Source: Bromus sterilis (Eukaryota > Streptophyta > Magnoliopsida > Poales > Poaceae). From it: a stretch of 64,000 nucleotides of DNA. Under the pieces are notes generated by a model. The model ran no database searches, was not told the DNA's origin, and was given only the letters and a program-made list of their open reading frames with translations. Below, piece by piece: positions 1 through 12,491 of this stretch. Position 1 is the stretch's first letter; every line of letters starts with the position of its first letter. The DNA lies in NCBI GenBank assembly GCA_950022295.1, contig OX465601.1, forward strand, positions 75,773,501 through 75,837,500. Direction: 5' to 3'. The position numbers and the translations under genes are program-made.

Positions 1-559
1 TACCCAGTCAGGACACAGATGCCTTCTCGAGTTGCTTGGCCCGAGATTGGAGGCATTTTTCCACCCCGTGGTCCTCTGCTTCCACCCTACGCTGGACCTA
101 GGCCCCATCCTTGCCCAAATGGATATCAGGGTCCACAGGCCTCCGTGTTTTTCGATGGTCACCTTCAGCTACCGGGTTACGCGGGTAAATTTTACGAGGA
201 CTACTATGGAGATGGAGATAAGTGAGACCGCCTGTGGTCTTACTTTAGTGAGGATGTAATAGTATCTTAGTATATTGTACGCAAGGTGTTTTAAGTTCCA
301 GAGGCTTAGATAAATAATGTATAGGAAGTCAGAGTGCCTCTGAAGGATGTATCATCTTCATCACGTTTGTATTAGCTTGGCGCTTGTACTAAAACGATGT
401 ATGGTTTGTATGACAGCTTGTGAATATATGGCTTGTATGCTTTTATCACCATGTTGTCAAGATGATTACTTCCTTTGCTCTGTAATTCTTCCAGTACCTT
501 CAATACCTTGTTTAGACTCTTCCAATCAACTCTTTTTGACTTTGGTTTTCACCTTCAGG
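1..559 (+). other. Untranslated leader region upstream of Tekay gag
   Basis: This stretch lies between the window start and the gag start and holds no convincing gene. Small open frames at 19-259 overlap one another and show no domain. It may be the leader or the tail of a diverged 5' LTR: the order of motifs loosely resembles the antisense Tekay LTR at the far right of the window, but no identity with the 3' LTR at 5018-9011 was seen. No primer-binding site could be fixed. The sequence just before the gag ATG is pyrimidine-rich and ends in CAG, which resembles a splice acceptor. Confidence 0.4.
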
Positions 560-3500
560 ATGTCTCAAGGAACCCGTGGCCAGCTTGGACGTGCCCATGG
601 TCGTGGGAATGAACCGGAGGAAGGCAACCTTCCACCCCCACCCACGATGGCTCAGGTTCTGATGGAGGTTGAGAGGAACCGCCGAGACTCTCACCATTTG
701 CTGGAGGTCATTGCCCGCAACACCACTCAGCAGCGCAACGAGTTGGTGTCCTTGAACGACTTCATCCGGCTTCATCCCCCGGTTTTCAGCTACTCCACCG
801 GGCCCCTTGACGCCGATGACTGGCTTCGCAGCATCGAGAGGAAGCTCCAGGCAGGCCATGTTGCAGATGGCGACAAGGTCAGTTATGCCACCTATCACCT
901 TGAGGGTGCAGCTAGCTCTTGGTGGGAGAATTTCCTGAACATGCGTCCAGTTGGTCCGCCCACATCTTGGGATGAGTTCTGCACATCTTTCCGTGAGCAC
1001 CACATCCCAAAGGGTCTTATGGACCGCAAGCGTGAGGAGTTCTGCAACCTCACCCAAGGCAGAAGGACTGTTGACGAGTTTAGTCGTGAGTTCAACCGAC
1101 TGGCTCGTTATGCTACTGAAGAGGTCTCCACCGATGCAAAGAAGCAAGAGAGGTTCCATCGCGGACTCAATTCTGGACTCCGTCGTGAGCTCAACCTGCA
1201 TGATTTTGCCACCTTCCAGGTCCTTGTCAACAAGGCCATCAAGGCGGAGGACATGAACACCCCCAATCACTTCCGCAAACACCCTAGATATGATGGTTCA
1301 TCCAGTTCAGGCTCTCAGAAGTGCAAGATCTGGATCCCCAACAGTATGTTTCGCCAAAACAACCCACCGAGGCCATCCTATGTGGCGCCTCGTCCCCCAG
1401 CTTCGTTCCACCCAGCTCCACCAAACAACCCAGCTCCACGCACCGTCTTTGGAGCCTGCTACAAGTGTGATCAGGCAGGCCACTACTCCCGCGAGTGTCC
1501 CCGGAACCAACTCCAGAATCAGAATGCTCCACCCCGTGCCGGAGGCAACAACAATGGTCGTGGCAAGCCGCCCCAGAAGGTCTACACCACCAAACCCGCT
1601 CCTCCCGCCACTCGTGGACGTGTGAATCAGATTGCCGCCGAAGAGACTGAGGACACCACTGACGTCATTCTTGGTACGCTCCCAGTCAATTATGTTCCTA
1701 CTTCCGTTCTTTTCGACCCAGGAGCATCTCATTCATTCATGTCGGAAAGTTATGCACTTCGTCATGAGTTATCCTTTGTTGAATTGTCCACCCCCATGAT
1801 TATTCAAACTCCAGGGTCAATATGGCAAACTAATAGAGTAAGCCATGGTAATCAAATCGCAATTGAAGGTTTAGTATTCCTTGCATCACTCATAGCCCTC
1901 AGGTCTTCAGACATCGATGTCATCCTTGGCATGGATTGGCTATCAAGACAGAATGCCTACCTGGATTGCAAAGGCAAATCAGTGAAACTAACCCACCCTT
2001 CAGGCAAGACAGTCAACTATACCTCACCCAGAACAAGAACCCAAGTGCATTCTTTGAATGTACTTCCCCTTCCCGACCTTGAAGATGTTCCGGTGGTTCG
2101 TGACTTCCCGGATGTCTTTCCTGAAGAGCTGCCGGGAATGCCCCCCGACAGATGTGTAGAGTTCATAGTAGATCTTATGCCAGGAACCGCACCAATTTCT
2201 AGACGCCCATACAAAATGGCCCCACGTGAGTTAGCTGAGCTTAAAACCCAACTGGAAGCTTTGTTGGAAAAAGGCTTCATCCTCCCTAGCTCATCGCCAT
2301 GGGGTGCCCCGTTCTGTTCGTAACGAAGAAAGATGGAACAGAAAGGATGTGCGTAGACTATCGCCCGCTAAATTTAGTGACGATAAAGAACAAGTACCCA
2401 CTACCCAGGATCAATTATCTTTATGATCAACTTGCTGGATCCTCTGTCTTCTCTAAGATGGATTTGAGATTAGGTTATCATCAAATCAAAATCCGAAACG
2501 AGGACATTCCCAAAACGGCTTTTACTACTCGTTATGGTCTTTACGAGTACACCGTCATGTCCTTTGGTTAAACCAATGCCCCCGCCACTTTCTCACGCAT
2601 GATGAATTCGATCTTCATGGAGTACCTAGATAAATTTGTGGTGGTTTATCTCGATGACATTCTCATCTACTCGAAGAACGAAGAAGAACATGCCGAACAC
2701 CTAAGGCTGGTATTGATGAAACTTAGAAAGCATCGCCGGTATGCTAAATTCTCCAAGTGTGAATTTTGTCTACCAGAAGTGACCTACTTAGGCCACGTGA
2801 TTTCTGCAAAAGGCATTGCTGTGAATCCCGAGAGAGTTCACGCCGTCCTTGACTGGACTCCACCTGAATCGGTTAAGCAAATTAGGAGTTTTCTTGGCCT
2901 AGCCAGCTATTGCCGCCGCTTCGTCGAGAACTTTTCTAAAGTTGCAAAGCCTCTAACTGAACTCCTCAAGAAAGATAAGAAATTCCTATGGACTCCCAAG
3001 TGCGAGGAAAGTTTTCAAGAGCTAAAAAGAAGATTGACTTTTGCACCTGTACTTGCGCCTCCAGACACCAAAAAGGATTTCGAGATCTTTTGTGACGCAT
3101 CACGGCAAGGGTTAGGATGCATACTTCTGCAAGATAGACATGTGGTAGCTTATGCTTCACGCCAGTTGCGGCCACATGAAGAGAACTATCCTACCCATGA
3201 CCTTGAACTCGCTGCCGTAGTTCATGCCCTAACAACTTGGCGACATTACCTCCTTGGTAATCGTTGTGAGATCTATTCCGACCACCAAAGCCTCAAATAC
3301 ATTTTCACCCAGCCAGATCTTAACCTCAGGCAAAGACGCTGGATTGAGTTGATAAAAGATTACGACGTAGGAATTTCTTACACCCCAGGCAAAGCCAATG
3401 TCATGGCTGATGCATTAAGTCGTACGTCGTATTGTAACAACCTCATGTTACAACAGTATCAACCACTTCTTCATGAGGAATTTTCCAAACTCAATCTTGA

Positions 3501-4974
3501 GATTGTTCCTCATGGATATCTTTCTACCTTGGTGGTGGAACCAACTCTTGAGGATCAAATCATAGTTGCCCAAAGGCGTGCACGAGGTGTTCTCCGGATC
3601 AAGGAGAACATTGCTAGCGGAGTTGCTAAATGTTTCTCCACAGATAGCAAAGGAACAGTATTCTTTGGAAATCGTTTGGTAGTACCTAAGAATAGGGATC
3701 TAAGGCAACTCATCCTCAAGGAAGCCCATGACACACCCCTCTCGATTCATCCCGTTAGCACAAAAATGTACCGAGATCTACGCCAGAGATTTTGGTGGAC
3801 CAGGATGAAGAGAGACATTGCTCGATTTGTTGCCGAATGTGATGTTTGTCGTCGCATTAAGGCAGAACACCAAAGACCTGCTGGTACACTTCAACCTTTG
3901 CCTATTCCAGAGTGGAAATGGGACAAAGTCGGTATGTACTTCATCACCGGCTTTCCAAAAACCCAGAAAGGAAACGATGCCATCTTCGTTGTGGTAGATA
4001 GGCTTTCCAAAGTTGCTCACTTCCTGCCCGTTCGCGAGTCTATAACTGCTAGCCAGTTAGCGGACTTGTACGCCTCTAGAATCATATCCCTTCACGGTGT
4101 TCCTTTGGAAATCAATTCTGATCGTGGTAGCCTTTTCACCTCTAGATTCTGGGGAAGCTTTCAGAATGCTATGGGAACTCATCTCTCCTTTAGTACAGCT
4201 TTCCATCCTCAATCTAGCGCTCAAGTCGAAAGGGTTAACCAAATTCTTGAAGACATGCTCAGAGCTTGTGTTATCTCATTCAGAAAGAATTGGGAGAAGT
4301 CTCTGCCATTCTCCGAATTTGCTTATAACAATAGTTTTCAATCTAGTCTGAACATGGCTCCTTTTGAACTCCTATATGGACGACGATGTCGAACACCTTT
4401 AAACTAGTCAGAAACCGGTGAGAGACAATTCTTTGGACCGGATATGATCAAGGAAGCAGAAGAGCAAGTTCGCATTGTTCGTGATCAATTGAAAGCAGCC
4501 CAGTCTCGTCAGAAAAGCTACTATGAGCGTCATCATAGGCAAGAGAGCTACAATCTGGATGAGAAGGCTTACCTTCGGGTTACTCCTCTGAAGGGAACCC
4601 AACGTTTCGGTATCAAAGGCAAGTTGGCCCCACGTTACATCGGACCTTTCCGCGTTCTTGCTAAACGTGGAGAAGTTGCCTACCAACTTGAACTACCCCC
4701 GCACCTTTCCCGAGTACATGATGTATTCCATGTGTCCCAACTCAGGCGTTGCTTCAAGGACCCCATCCGCAAAGTCGGCCATGAAACGCTTGATCTCCAA
4801 GATGACCTTTCTTATCGAGAATACCCCGTTCGTATTCTTGATTCCGCAGAGCAAGTCACTCGTCGTCAGAAGATTAAGTTTCTGAAAGTGCAATGGTCAC
4901 ACCACTCTGAGAGAGAAGCCACGTGGGAAAGAGAAGACTGTCTCTGTGCCGAGTACCCCACCTTCCTCCCGTAG
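560..4974 (+). pseudogene. Tekay gag-pol polyprotein, broken by one frameshift and two stops
   Basis: The product would form the capsid and copy and integrate the element. The start at 560 is chosen because residues upstream of it look non-coding. Visible in order: a retrotransposon gag domain; a CCHC zinc knuckle at about 1457-1498; an aspartic protease with a DPGAS active site near 1715; reverse transcriptase with the YLDD catalytic box at 2647-2658; RNase H beginning with CDASRQG near 3090; an integrase with HHCC finger, VVDRLSK and SDRG segments and the glutamate in QVERVNQ; and a C-terminal chromodomain at about 4818-4974. A one-base frameshift lies near 2300-2320. In-frame stops lie at 2569-2571 (TAA, within the RT after MSFG) and 4405-4407 (TAG, after the integrase core). 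All domains are otherwise present, so decay is by small mutations, not deletion. Confidence 0.93.
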
Positions 4975-5004
4975 ACTTCTGAATCTCGGGACGAGATTCT
5001 TTTG

Positions 5005-5017
5005 AGTGGGGGCGAGT
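5005..5017 (+). promoter_or_regulatory. Polypurine tract of the Tekay element
   Basis: A purine-rich run (GAGTGGGGGCGAG) sits directly before the 3' LTR start, the position where plus-strand DNA synthesis is primed in LTR elements. It follows the end of the pol frame by about 30 bases. Confidence 0.75.
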
Positions 5018-8000
5018 TGTCAGAACCCTCTGTTAGGTAATGTGCTAGGATCAAAGTCACTTTGCATCATGTTAAAAAAATTCAAAAGAAATTATTTGAA
5101 ATCAAATTCAAACTCAAATGGGAGAAGGAACCCCCCCCCAGATGAATTAATTCAAATGGCCAGATAAAAATCTTCTCCAAAAATTCATGTTTGATTTTTG
5201 AAAAGTCTTATAAATGAGTGTGATCACATATCAAGTGATGTGGGACCCACCCCATGCTCATGGATTTTTCAAATATTCAAACAGGACCATGGATTAATTC
5301 AAAAACCCCTTTTTGATTTAAGATTCAAAATTTTTGAATTTAAAAAAGTGCCAAACTTTATAAGTGGCCAGTCTATATTAATATGAGGCCATATAAAAAG
5401 TTCTAGCATTTTTTTAAATGGTTTGCTATTTAATTAGAAGAACCAAAACAAAAGACAGAAAAGAAATAAGAAAAAGAAACATAAAACTTACCTGGCGCCT
5501 AGGCGAAGCCCACCTTTTCTGGCCTGGCCCAGCCCACCCGGGCTCCCCTGTCTTCTACCTCCCCTGTCCCCAAAGCAGCTCGCTGGAGGCCGAGCACGCC
5601 GTGGACGCCACCTCGACGTCCAGGGGCTTCCAGGCCTCCCCGTGCCCTCACCTCGTGCAGTGGAGACCCGCCTCGAAGCCGCCCGTCTTTTCCCCCTCCG
5701 CTGGATCCCTCTCCTCCTCTCTCTCGTTCGGTTTTGGCGCCACCCGAGAACTGCCATGGATCACGCCGCCGAGAACATGCGGCCAACGCCAACGAGAAGC
5801 CTCGCCGTGGTGTCCATCTTCTCCGTCGTCGTCCCCTACGTCGATATGTGCACTCAATTGAAGACGAAGGCCTCTGCACGCGTCGCTAGCTTCATCTTCC
5901 CCAACTCCGGCCGACGAGCTTCGTCGTGCAATTGCTTCGCCGTGAGACCCTCCCCGGCCTCGCCGTCACCACCAACGCACTCCTGGTGAGCTGCTACACC
6001 ACCTCCAACCCTCCTCCTGCCCCACTGATTTGTCCAGGAACATCGCCGTGTTCATCTTCGTCGAGCTGCACGTTCAATCGAGCCCAGAAACCCCCCTGAC
6101 ATGACGCCATCTTCATCGAGACGCTGTCGGCCGTCGTGGACCTCGCCGCAAAATTCGTCGCCGTCGAGCTCTCCTCGGCCCCCTCGACTGCACCATCGCA
6201 TTTGGGGTGAGCTTCTGCTCGTTTTTCCCCCTCTTCCTGCCTTGTTCCGAGCCCTAGGTCGACGTCTGCGTCTAAGCAGAGCCACGGCCGCCGCCGTACT
6301 TCAACGCCGGCGAGGCTCCGGCCACCCCTTTGCCCTCCCGTGTGCACCGTTACATGCAGACGAGCATGGGGAGCCTTTTGGTGGCCTTTGCGTGCCACCC
6401 CGTGGCCAAAATGGCTTTCCGGCGAAGTTCCGGCGAGGCGCCGCCGTCTGGAAGTTGCCGGCGTTGAGCCCCGCCATTAGAACCCCTAAACCCGAGCCTA
6501 ACCACCCCTTTGGGTCACTGACAGTGGGCCCAGCACCACTAATTAAACCGCTGTTTAATTTAACCACGGGGGTTAACCCCCTGAGCCACTGACAGGGCTG
6601 GCCCACTGGTCAGCCCCCCCTGGCGTCATGATGACGCAAGCATGACGCAGTAATTGCTAAATGATTTATTTTAATCCAGAAAATGGCAGAAAATACCCCA
6701 AACTTTGAAACTTCATAGAAAATTCATCCTAACTCCAAATATAGCAAATAATATGTCTAAAATTATCAGAAAAATGCAAGGATTATGAATATGCACTTTG
6801 TTTTCATGTTTGACCATTTTAAAATGGGGGAACAGTTAGAACAATGCATATGGAATTCATTTGAATTCAATTTGGAGTTTGAATTTGCAATTCTTTTGCA
6901 ATATACTCCATTTAAATGGAACTGCCTCACACATCAGAAACATATGCATGAAGTTTCAACCTTCAACCATGTGATTGTGCATTGTATTTAATTTGCTACC
7001 TTGTTTGTTGTTTGTCGAGTAGAGGTGGAACCGGAACAGGAGGCAGCCCCCTTCGTTGAAGATTCCGAGACTGAACCTCGTCAGCAAGGCAAGCAAACCC
7101 CCATTGATCATGTCGATAAAATCCCACTTCCCTCTCATGTCTCGCTTATGCATTGTATAGGATGATTACCATGCTACGTTTCTACCGCATAGATGAACCC
7201 ATTCCTTTGCGTGACCTATCATTTGTCACAGTAGTAAGCAAACCACAATCCTAGAAAATGTAGGAGTTGGTTGATATCATGTGGCCCCTGCAACTGTTAC
7301 TGCTTATTGCATGCTTAGAGTTTACAATGAGGATACTTTGATCTGTGAGTCGGGATGGTAGCAACCATGTTGAAGAAGGTGAAACTGTGTTGGTGAATCT
7401 ACCCTAATACAAGGTGAACGATGAGAGGCTGTGTAGGAGTACACAGTGGGTTGTCTCGTTGAACACCGCCCTAAGTTCGAGTTCTTGTGTGGTGATCCAA
7501 GATGAAGAGTACAACCACACATTGGGCTCACTGACCCCTCTCAACCTATTAACTTATCCCTTTCGATGTCTAGATGTCGCAATAGTTCGGAGTTCTGGTA
7601 GGTTTGTGGCCTGGCTGCTAAGTGAGAGAACGGCTCAACCGAGACCGGCTTATGCACCACGCACACATCATCTGGGTCCACTTCGGTAAACCGGTCGGGT
7701 TCACGATAGTGGTAGCCAACCCAGGTAGGCAGCTTTCTTGGACTAGATTGGCTATGAGGTAACAGTTGTGGTGAGCATCCTCGCCGACACTTCTTGAACG
7801 GTGTCGAGTACAAAGGCGGTAACCGATGATCATGTGAGTGTAGCGGTACACCCCTGCAGGGTTAACAAAACTATTCGAATAGCCGCGTCCGCGGTTAAGG
7901 GACTACTTGGAAAGTTGTGCTCGATTATTAGACAACTTGAACTGGATACTTATAAAACTTGCCAAGATAAGCGTGAGTGCTATGGCGTGCTTTCTCGTGG

Positions 8001-9011
8001 GGATGTCGAGGAAGGCAACATAGTGGTGTAATTGGTTGGAGATGTAGTGGACTCGTGTACGCTTCTTACCTCAAGTCTGGTACTCGTAGTTCAGGACTAG
8101 CCAAGTCAAAGCTGGTACTTCTGCAATTGAACCCCACCTCCCTTTACCTTGATACATGTGCATGAGTAGTATAGCTCCTATGTAAGTCTTGCTGAGTACG
8201 ACTTTGTACTCACGTTTGCTTATTCTATGTTTTAGATGAACCCACTGACCCCGAAGGTGGCTTCTTCATCGAGCTGGACGACTGAAGACCAGCTAGTGTA
8301 GTCCCAGTCAGACGACTGGTTCCCTCGTGGAGGGCTTGTGTTTAAATAAGGCTTCTTAAGCCATTTGTTAAACTTGTCTGTACTCAGACCTACTTTGCTT
8401 CCGCTTGTTGTTGTAATGTTGGATCACATGCTTGTGATCTCTGTGTGCACTCTGTGAGAGTTATCAATAAAATGTATACTTTCTAGAGAATTGCAATGAT
8501 ACATGCTGTTCATACAAGGCATGTGTGTTGCGTGTATGTTTATAACATGCATGTCTTTGTATGGGTTTTCGAGACCTTAGTTGTGATCTGGCTGGCGGTC
8601 TTTTATACACCAAGTGGCCCTTAGATGTGCGCAGCTTGGGTCATCGCGATGCGATTGTTCGAGACTCTGTCTCATGGACAGTTTGTGGTATGATCGAGCC
8701 CTCCCTAGACCCCGACTAAGTGATCGGGCTGGAGTAAGTCTATGTAAGAGTTATGAGATAGTCGATAGTATGGTTGAGGCAACTTGTCTATGAATATGGG
8801 AGTTCATCACCCATATCATTAGACTTGTGTGCGGACGATGAGGACCCATCTCAGTTGATCATCCGGCCTGGATGGGATGCCCCTCACGTACGATGCTTTT
8901 CGAGAACATTCTGTGCTTGGCCTTGTCTGCTTAGACAAGTGGGTACGGTTCTCGGCTCTCCATTTGACTATGTCGTAGCGGGACATGCATACGCTAACCC
9001 CGGGTCCGACA
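5018..9011 (+). repeat. 3' LTR of the Tekay element (about 4.0 kb)
   Basis: The LTR begins TGTCAGAACC right after the polypurine tract and ends GGGTCCGACA, which is its inverted complement at 8 of 10 positions. That pairing fixes the right end. No domain-bearing gene lies within it; the GC-rich 5500-6600 stretch gives only overlapping shadow frames on both strands. An AATAAA-like signal lies near 8467. A block near 7847-7890 (GGTACACCCCTGCAGGGTTAA, then a GC-rich hairpin-like segment) reappears in reverse complement near 63580-63625 in the Tekay-type LTR at the right end of the window. Confidence 0.7.
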
Positions 9012-9299
9012 CACACATACATGGTGTGCAAACCAATATACATAACATTGATTACTCCAGATAGGTAGATTGGAAGCACAACATATAAAAACACATGCAA
9101 GGTACAAAACCAAAACATGCAAAGGAGGGGCAAGTAACTTTCAATGTAAAAAATTTAAGTACAAGTTACCGTAGGGAGGCACATTGGATACAAGATAGAC
9201 ACATGATAATCCAAATGACTTGGCTTGAGGCAATGTGATTAATGAAGGTCCCTTAACTCTTCATAATGTAGCCACATCTCCAATGCCCTCCACCAACAC
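9012..9299 (-). other. Non-coding tail of the gag-only element
   Basis: These 288 bases follow the gag stop codon on the minus strand and end at the Tekay LTR boundary. No frame or domain is visible. The stretch reads as the 3' untranslated part of the same element and gives no sign of pol. Confidence 0.45.
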
Positions 9300-10393
9300 C
9301 TATTGATCAAGTTTGAGCTTATTGGTCCCCAACAAATTGGGTCCTAAGAGGTTAGTCACAATAGGCTTGGCAACCCAAATGGTGCTTTTCTTGTCACCAC
9401 TTTGAGTGCCAACAAATTTTTCAAACACATTGCCAACCTTATCCTTCCAAAGAGAATAAACATCATCAATTATAATAGGGTTGGATAAGGTACCGTTAGT
9501 GGATGAAGAAGCAAGATGACCCTTCTCACGACATAAGTAGCAACATCTACTCTTTCCTTTCTTCATGGTTGATTTCTCAACATGAAGATCATTGACTTGA
9601 GTCTTCTTGGGAAGTGGCTTTACTTCACCTTGCGGTTGAACTTGAGGTCTATTCCCTAGTTGCTTGTCAGCAAGGGGCTTCTTCTTCAAAGGGCAAGATC
9701 TTACATGGTGCCCTTCAACCTTGCACTTGAAGCAAATAATCTTGGCAGAATTCTTGACTTTTGTTTGTCCCTTCTTCTTGTTTAACATGGACTTCTTATT
9801 GTTGTACTTGAATCCAAGTCCACCCTTGTCATTGGGGGATTTTTGTCCACACAAAACCTTGTCAAGTGTAGACTTCCCTTCATGACCCTTTTCCAAGTCT
9901 TTCTTCAAAGAAGTGACTTGTACCTTGAGCTCTTTGATTTCCTCTACATGGTTAGTAACAATACAAGTACTAGAGGAAGTAGAAGCTTCAATGTTAGAGC
10001 AACAAGGCAAGGAAAGTAATTCATCACAAGATGTAGCAACATTATGAGTGGATGAATTACAAGGACTAGCACATGGCAATATAGCATATTGAGTATAAGT
10101 AGTGCTAATGTCCACATGAGGAACTAATTTAGAAACCTTAGCCTCATGAGCTAACTTTAGCACATTATGGGAGGCTAGAAGATCCTCATGAGAGCTTGAC
10201 AGCTTTTCATGACTTTCTTCCAATTTCCCATAGTTGCTAGTTAGCAACTCAAGTTGAGCCTTTAGCTCAACATTCTCGTTTAGGATGGATGCTTCACAAG
10301 AAATAGAGTAATTAGCACAAGCATCATCAAGAATAACGAAAGGAGAAGACAACATAGCAAGCTCTTTTAAATATGAAGCTTTTAGTTGTGCAT
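9300..10393 (-). pseudogene. gag-like protein, C-terminal part with zinc knuckle
   Basis: This is the downstream half of a gag-like frame whose upstream half lies at 16943-18201; the codon phase matches across the inserted element. The visible part has a long coiled-coil-like region (repeated LEESHEKL/SSSHEDL-type heptads), a Ser/Cys-rich middle, and a CCHC zinc knuckle (CFKCKVEGHHVRSC). A second knuckle-like motif has lost its final cysteine (CYLCREKGHLASSS). It ends at a stop at 9300. The first residues of the longer open frame reaching 10439 come from the inserted LTR and are not part of this gene. The role is inferred as nucleic-acid packaging for a gag-only element. Confidence 0.75.
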
Positions 10394-10398
10394 GCGAC
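10394..10398. repeat. Target-site duplication GCGAC (left copy)
   Basis: GCGAC lies immediately left of the inserted LTR element; the same five bases follow its right LTR at 16938-16942. Both copies fall in the gag codon frame of the host element. Confidence 0.88.
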
Positions 10399-11861
10399 AG
10401 ATACGTCCCAAACGTATCTATAATTTCTACTTGCTCCATGCATGTTTTGTGTGATATTGCTATGATCTAGATATGCTTTCATACACTTTTGATCATAGTT
10501 GGACTAACTTATTAACTCAGTGCACCCCAGTTCCAGTTCCTTTTTTCTGCTGTTTTTCTATTTTAGGTTTCCCCCATACTCAAAGTGCTCCAAAAATTCG
10601 GGAAAAATCAGATAAAAACCAGTGTTCCGAAAGCTTCCGGATTCACCGAAGAAGGTCCACAGGGGCCCCACCTGGTGCCCAGGAGGCCAGGTGGCGCAGC
10701 CTAGGGTGGGGTCGCGTCGGGTGGCCGCCTGGACTCCTGGTGCCCCCCCCCCCCCGTGCCCCCCTTTGGCTCTTATTTATACACCCATTGCAAAAACCCT
10801 GATTCCAGACCCCTTTTTTTCAGAAGCAATTCCGATCTCCGCCGCCATCGCCGACAAGCTTCGGGGGACCAGAATTCCTGTGTCGTCACCCTTCCGGGAC
10901 GGGGAAGTGCCCCCGGATTCATATCCACCGACGTTGATTCCTCCCTCCATGAAGCGGGAGTAGTTCCTCCTCGGGGCTAAGGTTTCTACCAGTAGCTATG
11001 TGGTATTCTCTCTCTCTCCCATGATGTGATCTTCATTGGGATCATAGGCTATGTTAGTCTAGGGTGATCCCATGATATTTCCCCTTCCTCTATGTATTGG
11101 ATTGATGTACTCACTTGAACTTATCTAGTATTATCCCCGAGACCATGGTGACAGCGGTCTATTGGACATGGGTTAGAAGAATATTTTCATGAGTGATTTG
11201 CTCTATCGTGTGTTGATTGAAGATTGAGAGTCTCTTGGTGGTTGTCTTTGACTAACCTTGAGATACGTTGTGGTGATTGTGGTACTCTCTTTGGATGGCC
11301 GCGGTGACATTGGGAAATCCATAGATTGAGAACTACGAACTCTGAGGTGTGCTTTTGTAGCCCTACATAATTATCGTCCTCTCTTGACCACAAAGGAATG
11401 ACCTCCGAGTACGTCTCCATTACATGTTTTATGGGAAATATCATGTGATTAGACTATGTTAATGTTGTTGAGAGTTGCCACTAGTGAAAGTATGAAGCCT
11501 AGGCCTTGTTTCCACCATTGTTCCACCGTTTATGCTCACTTTTGTCACATGTTTTCTTGTTGCACTTTTAATTACAGATTTATATTACGTTGATTTGCCA
11601 CACCTATCACTCATATTTTAACATCTCTTCGCCGAACTAGTGCACCTATACAACTCCTAGTTGTATTAGGTGTGTTGGGGACACAAGAGACTTCTTGTAT
11701 CTTAATTGCAGGGTTGCTTGAGAGAGACCATCTTCAACCTCTACTTCCCTGAGTTCGATAAACCTTAGGTCATCCACTTAGGGAAATTTTTGCTGTCCTA
11801 CAAACCTCTGCGCTTGGAGGCCCAACATAGTCTACAAGAATAGAAGTGTGCGTAGACATCA
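10399..11861 (+). repeat. 5' LTR of the Sabrina-like element
   Basis: This 1,463-bp LTR pairs with 15530-16937. The two differ by substitutions and by an indel of about 55 bp near 10820-10890, where the 5' copy has extra sequence. A TATTTATA box at about 10774-10781 is a likely core promoter. A C10-12 run sits at 10743-10755. The end is GTAGACATCA. Confidence 0.88.
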
Positions 11862-11870
11862 AGCTATTTC

Positions 11871-11888
11871 TGGCGCCGTTGCCGGGGA
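11871..11888 (+). promoter_or_regulatory. Primer-binding site resembling tRNA-Asp
   Basis: TGGCGCCGTTGCCGGGGA lies nine bases after the LTR end. It is complementary to the 3' end of tRNA-Asp as I recall it, the usual primer for Athila-type elements. Confidence 0.8.
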
Positions 11889-11999
11889 GGTAAGGTTTGA
11901 AGGTATATCTTTAGATCTTGCAATTAAATCTTTTTGTTTCTTGTTTTTATTTTCACTAGTTAGGCTTATGGAAAACAAAAACAAAAATGAGAGAGCTTT

Positions 12000-12491
12000 A
12001 TGAGCTCTACCTTGAATTGGGACATGAAGTGTTTGAAGAGAAAATCAAAAAAACCTATGGAACTTTACTTACATACTCTTCATGATTGCAATGTTACTAG
12101 TATGTCTTCTTTGAATACCTTTGATGCTAATGATATGCAAAGTTATAAGCTTGGGGATGCTACGTTTTATGAAGATGATCTTTTTAGCCCCCCAAGTTTT
12201 GATGAGGAAATTTATTTTGATGATACTTTGCCTACTATCTATGATGATTATTGTGATGACACTTATGCTATAAAGAATAAATGTTTGCAAGTGTATCATG
12301 ATAAGAATGATTCATGTGATAGTTATTTCCTTGAGTTTGCTCCCACTATTACTAATGAGAAGGATTTTGCTTATGTGGAGAGTAATAAATTTTCTATGCT
12401 TGTGGATCATGATAAGAATTTTTTATGTGATACTTATATTGTTGAGTTTATTCATGATCCCACTGAAAATTACTATGAGAGGGGAACATAG
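12000..12491 (+). CDS. Acidic 163-residue protein of unknown function in the Sabrina-like element
   Basis: The frame sits where gag would be expected, 110 bases after the primer site. The protein is acidic and aromatic-rich, with many Asp/Tyr pairs (for example FDEEIYFDD and YDDYCDD) and a repeated motif built on HDKN (CLQVYHDKNDSCDSYFLEF and LVDHDKNFLCDTYIVEF), so an internal duplication is visible. It has no zinc knuckle, protease motif, signal peptide or membrane segment. I know similar small frames from other Triticeae repeat copies but no assigned function. The start is the first ATG of the frame, although another could lie upstream outside it. It may be a diverged gag relic or an accessory protein. 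Confidence 0.5.
   Translation: MSSTLNWDMKCLKRKSKKPMELYLHTLHDCNVTSMSSLNTFDANDMQSYKLGDATFYEDDLFSPPSFDEEIYFDDTLPTIYDDYCDDTYAIKNKCLQVYHDKNDSCDSYFLEFAPTITNEKDFAYVESNKFSMLVDHDKNFLCDTYIVEFIHDPTENYYERGT

Larger units (their letters stand above)
1..9011 (+). mobile_element. Tekay-type Gypsy (chromovirus) LTR retrotransposon, left end outside window
   Basis: The element reads in the order leader, gag, protease, reverse transcriptase, RNase H, integrase, chromodomain, polypurine tract and 3' LTR. A chromodomain after the integrase places it in the chromoviruses, and the long LTR suggests the Tekay/Del clade. The 5' LTR is not recognisable inside the window, so the copy is truncated by the window edge or by deletion. 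The pol frame is broken three times, so this copy cannot supply its own proteins. The right boundary at 9011 rests on the LTR end matching its start as an inverted repeat. No target duplication can be tested because the left end is missing. Confidence 0.85.

Noticed and set aside
512..1282. 256-codon minus-strand frame opposite the Tekay gag
   Set aside because: It mirrors the gag coding strand, has no domain, and its length follows from gag codon composition.
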